A stretch of DNA of 64,000 nucleotides from Pandoraea pnomenusa (GTDB lineage Bacteria > Pseudomonadota > Gammaproteobacteria > Burkholderiales > Burkholderiaceae). The position numbers were made by a program, and so were the translations under genes. Location: positions 3,844,001 through 3,908,000 of the forward strand of contig NZ_CP009553.3 of assembly GCF_000767615.3 (NCBI RefSeq). Direction: 5' to 3'. Below the pieces are notes generated by a model. That model was not told the origin of the DNA. It searched no databases and saw only the letters and a list, made by a program, of their open reading frames with translations. This document shows, piece after piece, positions 53,984-63,529 of this stretch. Positions within the stretch are counted from its first letter, which is position 1; each line of letters begins with the position of its first letter.

Positions 53984-55180
53984 TCACGTCGGCACGCCGG
54001 CTCTGGCGCGTGCCCGTTGTAGCCACACTACGCCTATCATGCCCAAGGCAACGGCAGGAAGCATCAAAGCACTCACCGTGGTCCAGCCCAGCGACGTCAG
54101 GAGGCTCCCCGACGCGAAGGATCCGATGACCATCGCGCCGAAAACGACGAAGTCGTTGACCGCTTGCACGCGAGGCGCCTCAGCGACCGAGTGACACGAC
54201 AATACCATCGCCGATGCGCCAAGGAAGCCGAAGTTCCAGCCGACACCGAGCAGGACCAGCGCCAGCCAGAAGTGCCCCACCGTCATGCCACTCATGCCGA
54301 CCAGCGCCGCACAACCCGTAAGTCCCAGTCCGGTCAATACCACCCGGTGCGCGCCGAATCGGGATATCAGGCGGCCGGTGAAGAAGCTGGGGGCGTACAT
54401 GGCAACGACGTGGAATTCAATGCCCGAGTTGGCGTGAACACGCGGGATCCTGCACAGGTCCATCGCCAGCGGCGCCGACGTCATCATGAAATTCATCAAC
54501 ATGTAGCTGACGACGCCGCACAGCATCGCGACCAAAAGTCGGGGATCGCGCAGAAACTGCGAAGCCGACCGCCCGTCCCGTTCGGACGCCGCCGTGCCGA
54601 GCGTCGGCGCACCGAACGTTCCGCCCCTCAGTACTGCGGCGGAGACGACGGCGACGACAGCCGCCGCGAGATAGGTGGCGGCGTAGGCGTATGGCGGCCA
54701 GACGTTCATCGTGCTCGTAACTAGCTGCGGCCCCAGAATGCCTGCCGCTACCCCTCCGGCCAGGACGGTCGATAGCGCATTGGGCCGTTCGTGCTGAGCG
54801 ACGCATTCGGCAGCGGCAAACCGGAAGGTCAGCACGACCGCGTTGTAAGCACCGCCGAAGATCATGGCGAGATTGAAAAGCGCGAACGACTGGATGACCA
54901 GAGCGGTTGCGGCAAGTCCGCCCATGAGCACGCCGCACGCATTGCCGACCAGAAATGCCGTGGCTCGCCCATGGCGCCTCGTGAGCGAGCCCACCGGCAG
55001 CGTGGACAGCGCCATGCCAAGGACAAATATCGAGATGGGCAATGTCGCGTATGCGGGGTCGGGCGAGAGCATGTTCCCGATGATCGCCGCCGTGGCATAG
55101 GCCACTGTGGAGTTCGCTCCCGCGAGGGCCTGCGCCACCGAGAGCCGGAGCACATTGCGATTGTTGGTAAGGGCAAGCAT
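53984..55180 (-). CDS. MFS transporter
   Basis: The 398-residue product has about twelve helices with segments such as SVAQALAGANSTVAYATAAI, GMALSTLPVGSLTRRHGRAT and LVLLGVGWNFGFLGASAMVL. The last fits YfcJ/riboflavin-like or drug-exporter branches of MFS. Substrate is unknown. The ribosome binding site before the ATG at 55180 is weak. It may be cotranscribed with the cupin gene 74 bases downstream. Confidence 0.85.
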   Translation of the reverse strand: MLALTNNRNVLRLSVAQALAGANSTVAYATAAIIGNMLSPDPAYATLPISIFVLGMALSTLPVGSLTRRHGRATAFLVGNACGVLMGGLAATALVIQSFALFNLAMIFGGAYNAVVLTFRFAAAECVAQHERPNALSTVLAGGVAAGILGPQLVTSTMNVWPPYAYAATYLAAAVVAVVSAAVLRGGTFGAPTLGTAASERDGRSASQFLRDPRLLVAMLCGVVSYMLMNFMMTSAPLAMDLCRIPRVHANSGIEFHVVAMYAPSFFTGRLISRFGAHRVVLTGLGLTGCAALVGMSGMTVGHFWLALVLLGVGWNFGFLGASAMVLSCHSVAEAPRVQAVNDFVVFGAMVIGSFASGSLLTSLGWTTVSALMLPAVALGMIGVVWLQRARARAGVPT

Positions 55181-55436
55181 CCTGACTGATTTGTTGCGTT
55201 GAAAACGCGACCATCGCGCATCGTCGTCGCATCGGCACCGACATCAGAGCCCGCGCGTCCGAAGCGCGTGACATGACGGGCATCGGCGGCAGCGCCACCC
55301 GGCACGGCTGCGACCACGGACTCGGATGTCCCTCGACAGCAGGGAAGTGTGGAGAAAAAACGCTGTCCCGACAAACAACATTATCTGCGTCGATCGCAAA
55401 CAATTTCTTTCAAAGGCGGTGTGCTTGCCGTCCCGG

Positions 55437-56390
55437 TCACACGTCGCCTGTCGGCTCCCGACGCACGTCAATTGACACCATGGCGCCCGCCTCCTCGAGA
55501 AGCCACTCGCGGAACGCTGCCAGCCGCGGCAGCGCTTCGCATTCGGGGCGATACACGACGTAATACGCCAGATTCGAAGGATATGAAATATCGGGAAACA
55601 GATGAATCAGACGCCCCGATGCCACGTCATCCCTCGCGAGCACACTGCGTGCCAGCGCGACGCCGTGCCCGTCGATGGCCGCTTGCAGGACGGCCGCCGA
55701 ATTGTTGATGGTCAGTCCGGTCCGTTGTGGGGGGGCATCGTCGCCCGTCACCGCTTCGAGCCACGTGCTCCACGTCACGAACCCTGCGCGACTGTCCACC
55801 GAAAGATCGTGGATAAGGGTGGCGTCACGCAAGGCGAAGGGAGAATCGAGTTCCGGATGTCGACGCAGATAGTCCGGCGAGCACACGGGGAAAACCTCTT
55901 CTTCCAGAAGCATTTCGGCCGACAGATCGGGCCAGTTGCCAGCGCCGTAGCGCACGCCGATGTCGATACCCTGCGCGGCGAAATCGACGAGTTTGAGGTT
56001 CGTGTCGAGTCGCACTTCCGTATCCGGCCACGCCGCCTGGAACCCATGGATTCGCGGCAGCAGCCACTTGGCCGCAAATGCAGGACTCACCGTGACGGTG
56101 AGCACGCCCGTCGCGGCGCCCTCCCTGAGTTTCGAAAGCCCGAGACCCAGCCGGTCGAAGCCGGCGCGAATATCGGGCAAGGCGCGCAGCGCCGCCTCGG
56201 TTGGCACCAGACGGGCCTTCCCGGTGCCACGAGTAAATACCGGGGCTCCCAACCATCCCTCGAGACCGCGTACCAGTTGTCCCACGGCCGCCGGCGTCAC
56301 GCTGAGTTCTTCCGCGGCTGCCGAGAAGCTCTGGTGGCGCGCACTGGCTTCGAACGCCCGCAACGCGTTGAGAAAAATGGGGGTTTTCAT
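55437..56390 (-). CDS. LysR-family regulator, GcvA-like
   Basis: The 317-residue product has the GcvA-type start IFLNALRAFEASARHQSFSA and helix-turn-helix AAEELSVTPAAVGQLVRGLE. Its effector domain has AFAAKWLLPRIHGFQAAWPD and GIDIGVRYGAGNWPDLSAEM, also GcvA-like. The target is unknown; the MFS-cupin unit downstream, 256 bases away on the same strand, is a candidate. The gap between them has no gene. Confidence 0.87.
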   Translation of the reverse strand: MKTPIFLNALRAFEASARHQSFSAAAEELSVTPAAVGQLVRGLEGWLGAPVFTRGTGKARLVPTEAALRALPDIRAGFDRLGLGLSKLREGAATGVLTVTVSPAFAAKWLLPRIHGFQAAWPDTEVRLDTNLKLVDFAAQGIDIGVRYGAGNWPDLSAEMLLEEEVFPVCSPDYLRRHPELDSPFALRDATLIHDLSVDSRAGFVTWSTWLEAVTGDDAPPQRTGLTINNSAAVLQAAIDGHGVALARSVLARDDVASGRLIHLFPDISYPSNLAYYVVYRPECEALPRLAAFREWLLEEAGAMVSIDVRREPTGDV

Positions 56391-56497
56391 GTTCGAACAA
56401 CATTTTCTATCAGGTGCGGGCAGAGTACCTCATTCACTGCCTGCCTGACCTGCGCCTGCGCGTTTGCGTCGCCGGCATCAACGCGGTGAGTTACCGT

Positions 56498-57013
56498 TCA
56501 GTTCAGCCGTCTCCAGATGGAAATCGGTACATCGCCGTTCGGGCGTGGGACCACGCGATAGCTCAGTTCGCCGCCCTTGAGTTCGAAGCTGCGCGTCTGT
56601 TGCTCCCCCTCCCAATTGGGAAAGGAGGCGTTCTGAATGTGGAACGTCAGCGCGCCCTTTGCCTGATCGACGCTGATCGTACCGGTATGCGTGCTCGACC
56701 CCATTACCGCCGCCTTGTATTCCTCCGGCGTTCCCCTGGCCTTGTCTCCAGAGACGAACTTCGGTCGCTCCGCCTTGTAGATCTGCACCGAATAATGCCC
56801 TTGCGCGTCGATCATCATGAGTCCCCTGGGCGCCGCCCCGTAATCTCGGCCGCGCGACCCGTCCGGGTGTTGAACATCGGCGGCGACCAGCGTCCACGTG
56901 CCCACGAAAGCCGGATCGATGGCCGCTGCATCGGCACGCGCGGCGGCCGAGAGCGTGCATGCCGAAATGGCTGTCACGAGCACGCTGCGTTTGAATATCG
57001 TCTGCAAGTCCAT
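56498..57013 (-). CDS. Secreted lipocalin-like domain protein
   Basis: The 171-residue product has a signal peptide (FKRSVLVTAISACTLSAAAR, cleavage near ADA). The mature domain has the lipocalin-like pattern FVGTWTLVAADVQHPDG, then GLMMIDAQGHYSVQIYKAER and SSTHTGTISVDQAKGALTFH. Such domains bind small hydrophobic or polar ligands in the periplasm. A strong AGGAGAGG ribosome binding site precedes the ATG. No partner is evident; it lies between two LysR genes. Confidence 0.85.
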   Translation of the reverse strand: MDLQTIFKRSVLVTAISACTLSAAARADAAAIDPAFVGTWTLVAADVQHPDGSRGRDYGAAPRGLMMIDAQGHYSVQIYKAERPKFVSGDKARGTPEEYKAAVMGSSTHTGTISVDQAKGALTFHIQNASFPNWEGEQQTRSFELKGGELSYRVVPRPNGDVPISIWRRLN

Positions 57014-57184
57014 ACCGTAAACCTCTCCTCGGAAGCATTCATCTGGGTGTTGGGAACGGCCCTATCGCGGGACGCACCTGCATGCGACGCGTCCCGCCGA
57101 ATCGTTCTCCCGAGAAAATGGTAGCCAAACAAACCATGCAATGAATGCGATAATTCGTCATCGTGAATTCATAAAAACCGAACG

Positions 57185-58060
57185 ATGCCGTTTCCCAACC
57201 TGGATATGGACGCGCTCCGGACGTTCGTCGCGACCCAACAGCTGGGCAGCCTGAACCGGGCAGCCGAGCGTATCGGCCGGTCGCAATCGGCGGTGAGCCA
57301 GCAGATGCGCAAGCTCGAAGAGCAGGTCGGTCACCCGCTGTTCCGCAGACAAGGGCGCGGGCTGGTATTGACGGATGCCGGCGACATGATCCTCTCCTAT
57401 GCGCATCGCATTCTCGATCTCAACGATGAAGCGGTGCTGGCGGTGCGCGGCGCCTCCATCGACGGCGTGGTCCGTTTCGGCCTCCCGGGCGATTTCGCCG
57501 AAGCCTGGCTCCCGGCAGCACTCGGACGGTTCAAGAAAGCGCACCCGGGGGTCCGCGTCGAAGTTGCCGTCGAACGAAATGGCGTATTGCTCGAAAGATT
57601 GGATCGCGACGAACTCGATCTCGCGCTGGTGATGGCCAACGAACACCGTCCGGATGCCGAACTTCTGGCGACACTGCCCATGACGTGGATCGGATCGGCA
57701 GACGCCGACGAAGTCTTGCATTCCGGTCGCGCCCTGGATCTCGCCCTTTTCCACCCGCCCTGCTTCTTCCGGCGTGCAGGAATCGAAGCGCTGGACAGCG
57801 CCAATATTTCATGGCGGCTGGCCTACACGACAGCCAGCCTCCAAAGTCTTTGGTCGGGAGTCGCGGCGGGACTGGGCATTACGTTGCGAACGGGGGCAGG
57901 CATGCCATCGTCGCTCAGACGGCTGGGTGCGCAGCAGGGACTTCCGCCTCTGCCGTCCGTGAAGCTGTGCCTGCATGGACGTCATCAGGACACGTCACCC
58001 GCGCTGGTACAACTCAAGCGCGTCGTGACGGCGTGCGTGAACGAGCACTTATCGTTGTAA
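57185..58060 (+). CDS. LysR-family regulator, probable activator of D-tartrate dehydratase
   Basis: The 291-residue product starts MPFPNLDMDALRTFVATQQL with helix-turn-helix RAAERIGRSQSAVSQQMRKL. The effector domain is complete (VRFGLPGDFAEAWLPAALGR). It is colinear with and 178 bases upstream of the D-tartrate dehydratase gene, so it may regulate it. The longer gap contains the ribosome binding site of that gene but no obvious operator. Confidence 0.87.
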   Translation: MPFPNLDMDALRTFVATQQLGSLNRAAERIGRSQSAVSQQMRKLEEQVGHPLFRRQGRGLVLTDAGDMILSYAHRILDLNDEAVLAVRGASIDGVVRFGLPGDFAEAWLPAALGRFKKAHPGVRVEVAVERNGVLLERLDRDELDLALVMANEHRPDAELLATLPMTWIGSADADEVLHSGRALDLALFHPPCFFRRAGIEALDSANISWRLAYTTASLQSLWSGVAAGLGITLRTGAGMPSSLRRLGAQQGLPPLPSVKLCLHGRHQDTSPALVQLKRVVTACVNEHLSL

Positions 58061-58238
58061 TTTCGCGGGAAACGACCTGGCGCGCCTTGCCATCGAATCG
58101 TCTCTTCACGGATTCATCGGTTTTCGTAAAGTGTGACTTGAGTATTTTCGATGTTGCAGGGCATGGGATTGGCCTATAGTCGACTTCGCGGTTTCCGCCC
58201 CATCAATCACACCACCACCGGACGATCAGGAGAATATC

Positions 58239-59393
58239 TTGCGGATTGTCGATGTCCGGGAGCTCACGATCCCGATTTCCCGTTATGCCGACAGCGCCAT
58301 CGCGTCGGGGGGATTGACCACCAGTCTGGTCGCCGTCGTCACCGACGTCATCCGCTCCGGGAAGCCGGTCGTCGGATTTGGCTTCGCGTCCATCGGACGC
58401 TTCGGGCAAGGCGGTCTGATCCGGGAACGTTTCGCCCCCAGGCTCATCGCCGCCGACACACTCGCCGGCGATACGGGTGACACGCTCGATCCGCAGCGTG
58501 CCTGGACGGCGATGATGCACGGCGAGAAACCCGGCGGGCACGGCGAGCGTTGCGTAGCCGTCGGCGCGCTCGACATGGCGGTCTGGGACGCGGCGGCGAA
58601 AATCGCGGATCGGCCTTTGTACCGGCATCTTTCCGAACACCGGGGCACACGCACGCCGCTGTCACGCGTGCGCGTCTATGCGGGGGGCGGGTATCGCTAT
58701 CCGCAGGACGATATCCGGCGCCTGTCCGACGAGATCCGCCACTTCGTCGATCTCGGATTCACACTTGCGAAGATCAAGATCGGCGACGATCTCGACCAGG
58801 ATCTGGTGCGCATCGACACCGCTTTGGCACGACTCTCAGGCCCGTCATGCCTCGCCGTCGATGCGATGAACCGCTACGGCCCGGACGCCGCACGCGAAGC
58901 CGCGCACGCGCTCGCCCCGCTGGGATTGTTATGGTTCGAGGACATCTGCGATCCGCTGGACTTCGAAACGCTCTCGTGCGTCGCGACAAGTTATGCCCCC
59001 CCTATCGCTGCTGGCGAAGCGCTCTTCTCCCGCGCAGAGGCGCGGTTGCTCGACGCGCATGGCGGTTTGCGCAGGCACCGCGACATCCTGCTGTTCGACC
59101 CGACCCATTGCTACGGGCTCACGCATTACTGCGAGATCGTGGCGGAGATGACCGAACGTGGCTGGCCGCGCGAGGCGTTCTGGCCACACGGTGGTCACTT
59201 GTTCGGGCTGCATGTGGTGGCAGGACTGCATCTCGGCGGCGCGGAAATCAATCCGCTTGCCTTTGCGCCGTTCCAGGCGATGCCTTCCGCCCTGACGATC
59301 ACGGACGGCCGCATCGATCTGCCTCAGGCCCCAGGCATCGGGTTCGAACTGCACGACGCGACGCGCCAGGCCTTTCGTCGCCTGCTGGACTGA
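58239..59393 (+). CDS. tarD: D(-)-tartrate dehydratase (enolase superfamily)
   Basis: The 384-residue product has the mandelate-racemase-type fold. Catalytic lysines are K178 and K180 (LAKIKIGDD), metal ligands D208 (AVDAMN), E234 (WFEDICDPLDFE) and E260 (AAGEALF), and the acid-base histidine H317 (WPHGGH). DPTHCYGLTHYCEIV is characteristic of D-tartrate dehydratase; the residue pattern corresponds to the described Bradyrhizobium enzyme with a shift of about five. It converts D-tartrate to oxaloacetate. Start is TTG at 58239 with AGGAGA six bases upstream. It gives the cell D-tartrate as a carbon source. Confidence 0.9.
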   Translation: MRIVDVRELTIPISRYADSAIASGGLTTSLVAVVTDVIRSGKPVVGFGFASIGRFGQGGLIRERFAPRLIAADTLAGDTGDTLDPQRAWTAMMHGEKPGGHGERCVAVGALDMAVWDAAAKIADRPLYRHLSEHRGTRTPLSRVRVYAGGGYRYPQDDIRRLSDEIRHFVDLGFTLAKIKIGDDLDQDLVRIDTALARLSGPSCLAVDAMNRYGPDAAREAAHALAPLGLLWFEDICDPLDFETLSCVATSYAPPIAAGEALFSRAEARLLDAHGGLRRHRDILLFDPTHCYGLTHYCEIVAEMTERGWPREAFWPHGGHLFGLHVVAGLHLGGAEINPLAFAPFQAMPSALTITDGRIDLPQAPGIGFELHDATRQAFRRLLD

Positions 59394-59520
59394 CGGCCTG
59401 CCCGGCACGAGCCGGTCGGCGTCAGAGCTTACCCACTCAGCCCCCCACGGACAACGCAACAGTTTCAATCGCTCGCCTTGCGCATGATCGCCCCTGATGC
59501 GTAGCGGCGCTGTCGCGCGA

Positions 59521-60423
59521 TCAGATGGCGGAACAGACCTCGACGACCAGTTCGCGCATCCATTTGTGCGAGGTGCTGTTGTCGTTACGTCGATGCCAGT
59601 AGATGTCCCACGAAAAGGGTTCCGACGGAAACGGCAGCGGCCGCACGGCAATCGACTCCGACGAAAAGCGCGCCGCCAGCTTACCGGAGATGACCGCGAT
59701 CAGATGGCTTTCCTGGAGGATCGGCGGAATGAGAAGCCAGTGCGGGACTTTCGCGACGACCTTGCGTGCGAACCCCTGATCGGCGAGTACGTTGTCAACG
59801 AAGCGAATGTCGGTGGGACTCATCGCCACGCGCAGATGCTCGGCATCGAGAAAGCGCTTCATCGTGAGCTTGCCGCCGGCCAGCGGATGATCCGCGCGCA
59901 TCACGCACACCATCCGGTCCATGAACAGCGGCTGCCGGCGAATCGTGGAGGCGTGCTGAAGCTGCATGCTCAGGCCGAAGTCCAGTTCGTCGCTTTCCAA
60001 GGCCTTGATCGTGCGCTCCGGCGACATGTGCAGGATGTCGAGCGTGATGCCCGGCGCCGATTCGGCGATGGCCGAGAGTATCTGCGGCAACACCAGACAG
60101 CCCACCAGATCCGACATGCGCGCCGTGAACTCGCGCTGCGCCGTCGCCGGTTCGAAGTTCACGTCGCTCGACATCAGCCGTTCCGTCTGACGAAGAATCT
60201 GTCGGACCGAATCTCCCAGCTCGATGGCGCGCGGCGTAGGTTCCATCGTGCCGCCGGAGCGGATGAACAGCTCGTCCCGGAATACATGGCGCAGCCGCGC
60301 CAGCGCATTGCTCATGGCAGGCTGACTCATCGGAATGCGCAACGCCGCACGCGTGACGTGCCGCTCACGCATGAGCGCATCGAAGATGACGAGCAGGTTC
60401 AAATCGACAGAGCGCAAATTCAT
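59521..60423 (-). CDS. LysR-family regulator, NodD/NahR-like
   Basis: The 300-residue product starts MNLRSVDLNLLVIFDALMRE with helix-turn-helix AALRIPMSQPAMSNALARLR, characteristic of the NodD/NahR/LinR branch. This branch often responds to aromatic or lactone compounds. It is divergent from the CaiB-family CoA-transferase gene, which is its likely target. The 129-base gap is AT-rich near 60470-60500, where the promoter and LysR sites should lie. Confidence 0.88.
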   Translation of the reverse strand: MNLRSVDLNLLVIFDALMRERHVTRAALRIPMSQPAMSNALARLRHVFRDELFIRSGGTMEPTPRAIELGDSVRQILRQTERLMSSDVNFEPATAQREFTARMSDLVGCLVLPQILSAIAESAPGITLDILHMSPERTIKALESDELDFGLSMQLQHASTIRRQPLFMDRMVCVMRADHPLAGGKLTMKRFLDAEHLRVAMSPTDIRFVDNVLADQGFARKVVAKVPHWLLIPPILQESHLIAVISGKLAARFSSESIAVRPLPFPSEPFSWDIYWHRRNDNSTSHKWMRELVVEVCSAI

Positions 60424-60552
60424 TTCGAATCCTTTTCCCTAGAGGGCCGCGCTCGATATCCTACATGAATGTTTTCATACCAAAAATCCATTTATCAAAT
60501 AATTTGGGCCTCGCTAGACTGCCGTGAGATTCGCGAAAAATGGAGACGAACC

Positions 60553-61863
60553 ATGGATCAACGCCTTGCCGACCCGATCGCCGCTCATGCCGCTCGTGCC
60601 TCTCAAGCCTCTCGTGCGGATGACGACGCCGCAGGACATGCGCCGGCGCGTCCGCTCGATGGCATTCGCGTCCTCGATCTGACGCGCGTGGTGTCGGGCC
60701 CGTTCGCCACCATGCACCTGGGCGACCTTGGCGCCGAAGTCATCAAGATCGAGGAGCCGACGCGTGGCGACGACAGCCGCGCATTCGGGCCGCCGTTCGT
60801 CGAAGGCGAGAGTGCGTACTTCCTCTGCGTCAACCGCAATAAACGCAGTTGCGCCATCGACCTGAAGCACGAGGCCGGTCGCGAGCTGTTGCTCAGTCTG
60901 GTGAAAAGCGCCGATGTCGTGATCGAGAACTTCCGGCCCGGCACGATGCAACGGCTTGGCCTCGACCCGCAGACGCTGCGCCAACACAACCCGCAGCTCA
61001 TCTACTGCTCGATTTCCGGCTTCGGATCCCAGGGGCCGGACGCCCAGCGCCCCGGCTATGACCTGATCGTTCAGGGCGAGGCAGGGGTGATGGACATCAC
61101 CGGCGAGCCGGACGGCCAACCCACCAAGGTCGGCACCTCCATTGCTGACATGATCGCCGGACTGTTCGCCGCTCAGGGTATTCTTTCCGCGCTTTACGAG
61201 CGCACGCAGACCGGCGTGGCGCGCCACGTGGAAGTCTCCATGCTCGATGCCCTCGCCTCGCTGCTGACGTTCAACGCCGGCATCTACTTCGCGACGGGGC
61301 AATCCCCGAGCCGCCGGGGGAACGAACATCCGACCATCAGTCCCTACGAGACCTTCGAAGCCTCGGACGGCTGGCTCAATCTCGGGGTCGCCAACGACAA
61401 GTTCTGGCGTCTGTTCTGCGATGTCACCGGAGCAAAGGCGCTGTTCGACGACGAACGCTTCGTCACGGCACCGTTGCGCGTGCAGCATCGTCAGGCCCTC
61501 AAGCCGTTGGTGACCGACATTCTGCGGCGCAACACGCGACGCCATTGGGTAGACACGCTGGGCGCGGCAGGCGTGCCATGCGGTCTGATCCGCACGGTGG
61601 GCGAAGTGTGCGAAGCGCCACAGCTGACGCAGCGCGGCATGATCGTCTCCATGCAGCATCCCGTGGCGGGCGAGGTGAAGAACATCACGACACCGGTACG
61701 GCTCGATGGCGAAGCGCTTCGCCCATCCCTGGCGCCGCCCCTGCTGGGTCAACACACGCGCGAGATTCTTCGCTCGGTGCTCGGACTGTCGGAGGACGCC
61801 ATCGATTCGCTGAGCGCGAGCGGCACGGTGCGCGACCTCGCGACACACGCCGCACAGGACTAG
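60553..61863 (+). CDS. CaiB/BaiF-family CoA-transferase
   Basis: The 436-residue product (start 60553) is a family III CoA-transferase: LDGIRVLDLTRVVSGPFATM, LGDLGAEVIKIEEPTRGDDS, ENFRPGTMQRLGLD. The catalytic aspartate is about D170 in RPGYDLIVQGEAGVMDI. Family members move CoA between acids such as formate/oxalate, succinate or carnitine derivatives. The N-terminus is extended by about 34 Ala/Asp-rich residues. It is followed after two bases by a PaaI-type thioesterase, pointing to an acyl-CoA pathway. The donor and acceptor are unknown. Confidence 0.9.
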   Translation: MDQRLADPIAAHAARASQASRADDDAAGHAPARPLDGIRVLDLTRVVSGPFATMHLGDLGAEVIKIEEPTRGDDSRAFGPPFVEGESAYFLCVNRNKRSCAIDLKHEAGRELLLSLVKSADVVIENFRPGTMQRLGLDPQTLRQHNPQLIYCSISGFGSQGPDAQRPGYDLIVQGEAGVMDITGEPDGQPTKVGTSIADMIAGLFAAQGILSALYERTQTGVARHVEVSMLDALASLLTFNAGIYFATGQSPSRRGNEHPTISPYETFEASDGWLNLGVANDKFWRLFCDVTGAKALFDDERFVTAPLRVQHRQALKPLVTDILRRNTRRHWVDTLGAAGVPCGLIRTVGEVCEAPQLTQRGMIVSMQHPVAGEVKNITTPVRLDGEALRPSLAPPLLGQHTREILRSVLGLSEDAIDSLSASGTVRDLATHAAQD

Positions 61864-61865
61864 GC

Positions 61866-62294
61866 ATGGACAAGCGAATCGACGAAGCCCAGGCGCGAAG
61901 CGCCTTTGAGGCCGCGCTGAACAGCTATCGACAGGATTTCGACACGTTTTTCCTGTTGAAGCTGTACGGAATGAGCGTCACTTACGCTGATCAGGCATGC
62001 GCCGTCAGCATGATAGTGCGGGACTTCATGTTCAATCCGCAGGGCTCCCTGCACGGCGGCGTAAGCGCCACGTTGCTCGATATCTCCATGGGGCATCTGC
62101 TGAGACACGAGGTCGGCGCGGGCGCCACGCTTGCAATGAACATTCAGTTCACCCGGGCGATCCGCGAAGGTCAGGTGATCGCCACGAGCCGCTTCACCAG
62201 CAAGGGACGCCAGATATGCTTCCTTCAGTCAGAACTGCGCGGTGCCGACGGCAAGCTGCTGGCCAGCGCGACATCGACCTGGAAGGTGCTTTAA
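61866..62294 (+). CDS. PaaI-family hotdog thioesterase
   Basis: The 142-residue product has the hotdog signature MFNPQGSLHGGVSATLLDIS followed by the helix residues and a beta-rich end (MNIQFTRAIREGQVIATSRF). PaaI-type enzymes hydrolyse acyl- or aryl-CoA thioesters. It starts two bases after the CoA-transferase stop, so both are translated from one transcript. The substrate is probably the CoA ester produced upstream or a dead-end derivative. Confidence 0.88.
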   Translation: MDKRIDEAQARSAFEAALNSYRQDFDTFFLLKLYGMSVTYADQACAVSMIVRDFMFNPQGSLHGGVSATLLDISMGHLLRHEVGAGATLAMNIQFTRAIREGQVIATSRFTSKGRQICFLQSELRGADGKLLASATSTWKVL

Positions 62295-62699
62295 GGCGCT
62301 TTGCGGTACGTCGGGAGGCTTTGAGGTGCCTTGGGGTCCCGTGGGGTCCCTTGGCGCACCAGCCCGCTGCGGAGTTGGTACGCCTCGCCGGCATTCGACA
62401 CAACTGCAAATCGCACGTGGCACGATGATCGACGGCCATATGGTCGATCGCCCGGTCGCGGACAGGGCTGACGCCATTTAGCGCCGCGCTGGCCGCGCAT
62501 CAGTCCCCGCGCCAGACGATCTTCGAGCCCTCCCACGGGCAGTCGCAACGTGCGTCACATCCTGCAAAAAGGCATGGCGCATAGACGCCATGCCCCCGTG
62601 CAAGTTGCCGCACCGGGTGGATGCCAGACAACGAACGTCTGACAGCCACCGATCAACCACAAGCCGACGACTACCAGCACCTCATTACGCCGTCGGGCG
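62295..62699. other. Intergenic region after the thioesterase gene
   Basis: This 405-base stretch contains no convincing gene; frames here have poor codon character. Near 62320-62350 it repeats GGGGTCCC twice, nine bases apart in effect, with a possible weak hairpin. The clear feature is the terminator at 62566-62594, which serves the minus-strand HAD gene. Confidence 0.5.
62566..62594 (-). terminator. Rho-independent terminator of the HAD hydrolase gene
   Basis: GGCATGGCG (62571-62579), a six-base loop and CGCCATGCC (62586-62594) form a perfect nine-base stem. On the minus strand it is followed by five T residues (A run at 62566-62570 on plus). It lies about 105 bases beyond the HAD stop. 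Confidence 0.75.
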
Positions 62700-63404
62700 T
62701 CAAACCATCACGTCGGCGAGCGACTTCATGTCGTCAACCCAGATGTCGGGTTGATGCGGCGTACCGCCGAACGGGCGCTTGCGGCGATCGATGAATGCGC
62801 TGCGCATGCCAGCCGACTTCGCACCCAGGCAGTCGAACGCATGGTTGGCGACGAAAAGCACCTCATCCATGCGAACGCCCATGATCTCCGCGGCTTTCGT
62901 GTACGTCGCCACATGCGGCTTGAACGAATTGGCCTCTGCCACCGAGATCACGTTGTCGAACGGGATCTGGTGGTACTGTTTCGCAGTCTCCAGCATGTCG
63001 CGGTCGCCGTTGGAAAGCACGACGATCTTGTACTTCGTTTGCAGGCGCGCCAGCGCTTCGGGCACGTCCGGGAACGGCCTTAGCCGCTCGATGCAGGAAA
63101 CCAGGTACTCGACTTCTTCACGCGTGAACGAAATCCCCGCCCGCTCGAGCGTGTACGACACCGCACGATGACCGATCTCCCGATACGGCGTGTGCGACTT
63201 GTGCAGCAGCGCGTCGATCATCGAGTTCTCGAAGTGCGTGCGGCGCCACCAGGTCACGAACGAACTCGGGTTGCCGTTCCAGCCCTTGTCGCGCAGGAAC
63301 GGCGTCGCAACCTGCGTCAGACCACCCTGCATATCCACGACCGTGCCGTACTGGTCGAACATCACGACCTTGATTTCCTTCTTCAGCTGCTCCACGTCTG
63401 CCAT
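62700..63404 (-). CDS. Haloacid dehalogenase-like hydrolase (type II HAD)
   Basis: The 234-residue product starts at 63404 behind an AGGAGG ribosome binding site. The HAD nucleophile is D17 in VVMFDQYGTVVD (the usual FDAYGT form, with a second Asp at the end). VVLSNGD supplies the serine, and EANSFKPHVATYTKA the lysine and tyrosine. WWRRTHFENSMIDALL is typical of L-2-haloacid dehalogenases. Glutamine at the second position of the nucleophile motif is atypical, so the dehalogenase substrate is uncertain. It is downstream of an MFS gene at the window edge. Confidence 0.87.
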   Translation of the reverse strand: MADVEQLKKEIKVVMFDQYGTVVDMQGGLTQVATPFLRDKGWNGNPSSFVTWWRRTHFENSMIDALLHKSHTPYREIGHRAVSYTLERAGISFTREEVEYLVSCIERLRPFPDVPEALARLQTKYKIVVLSNGDRDMLETAKQYHQIPFDNVISVAEANSFKPHVATYTKAAEIMGVRMDEVLFVANHAFDCLGAKSAGMRSAFIDRRKRPFGGTPHQPDIWVDDMKSLADVMV

Positions 63405-63487
63405 TTCATGGCCTCCTCTTGAATTGAGTGTTGCGAATTCACCGTGAACCCGCCACCCAGGCAATTTAAACGGCGCTTATTTATTTA

Positions 63488-63510
63488 TGAAATGGATTGT
63501 TATCATTTCA
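63488..63510. promoter_or_regulatory. AT-rich region with inverted repeat upstream of the HAD gene
   Basis: TGAAATG (63488-63494) and CATTTCA (63504-63510) are inverse copies nine bases apart, in an unusually AT-rich stretch (63465-63530) with a further GATCAATAATTAATCA. It lies upstream of the HAD gene and downstream of the MFS stop at 63530. It may be an operator with the HAD promoter. Confidence 0.4.
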
Positions 63511-63529
63511 TTATTCATGAGATCAATAA

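Noticed and set aside
62320..62350. GGGGTCCC repeats after the thioesterase gene as a terminator
   Set aside because: No stable stem with a T tract; treated as low-complexity sequence.
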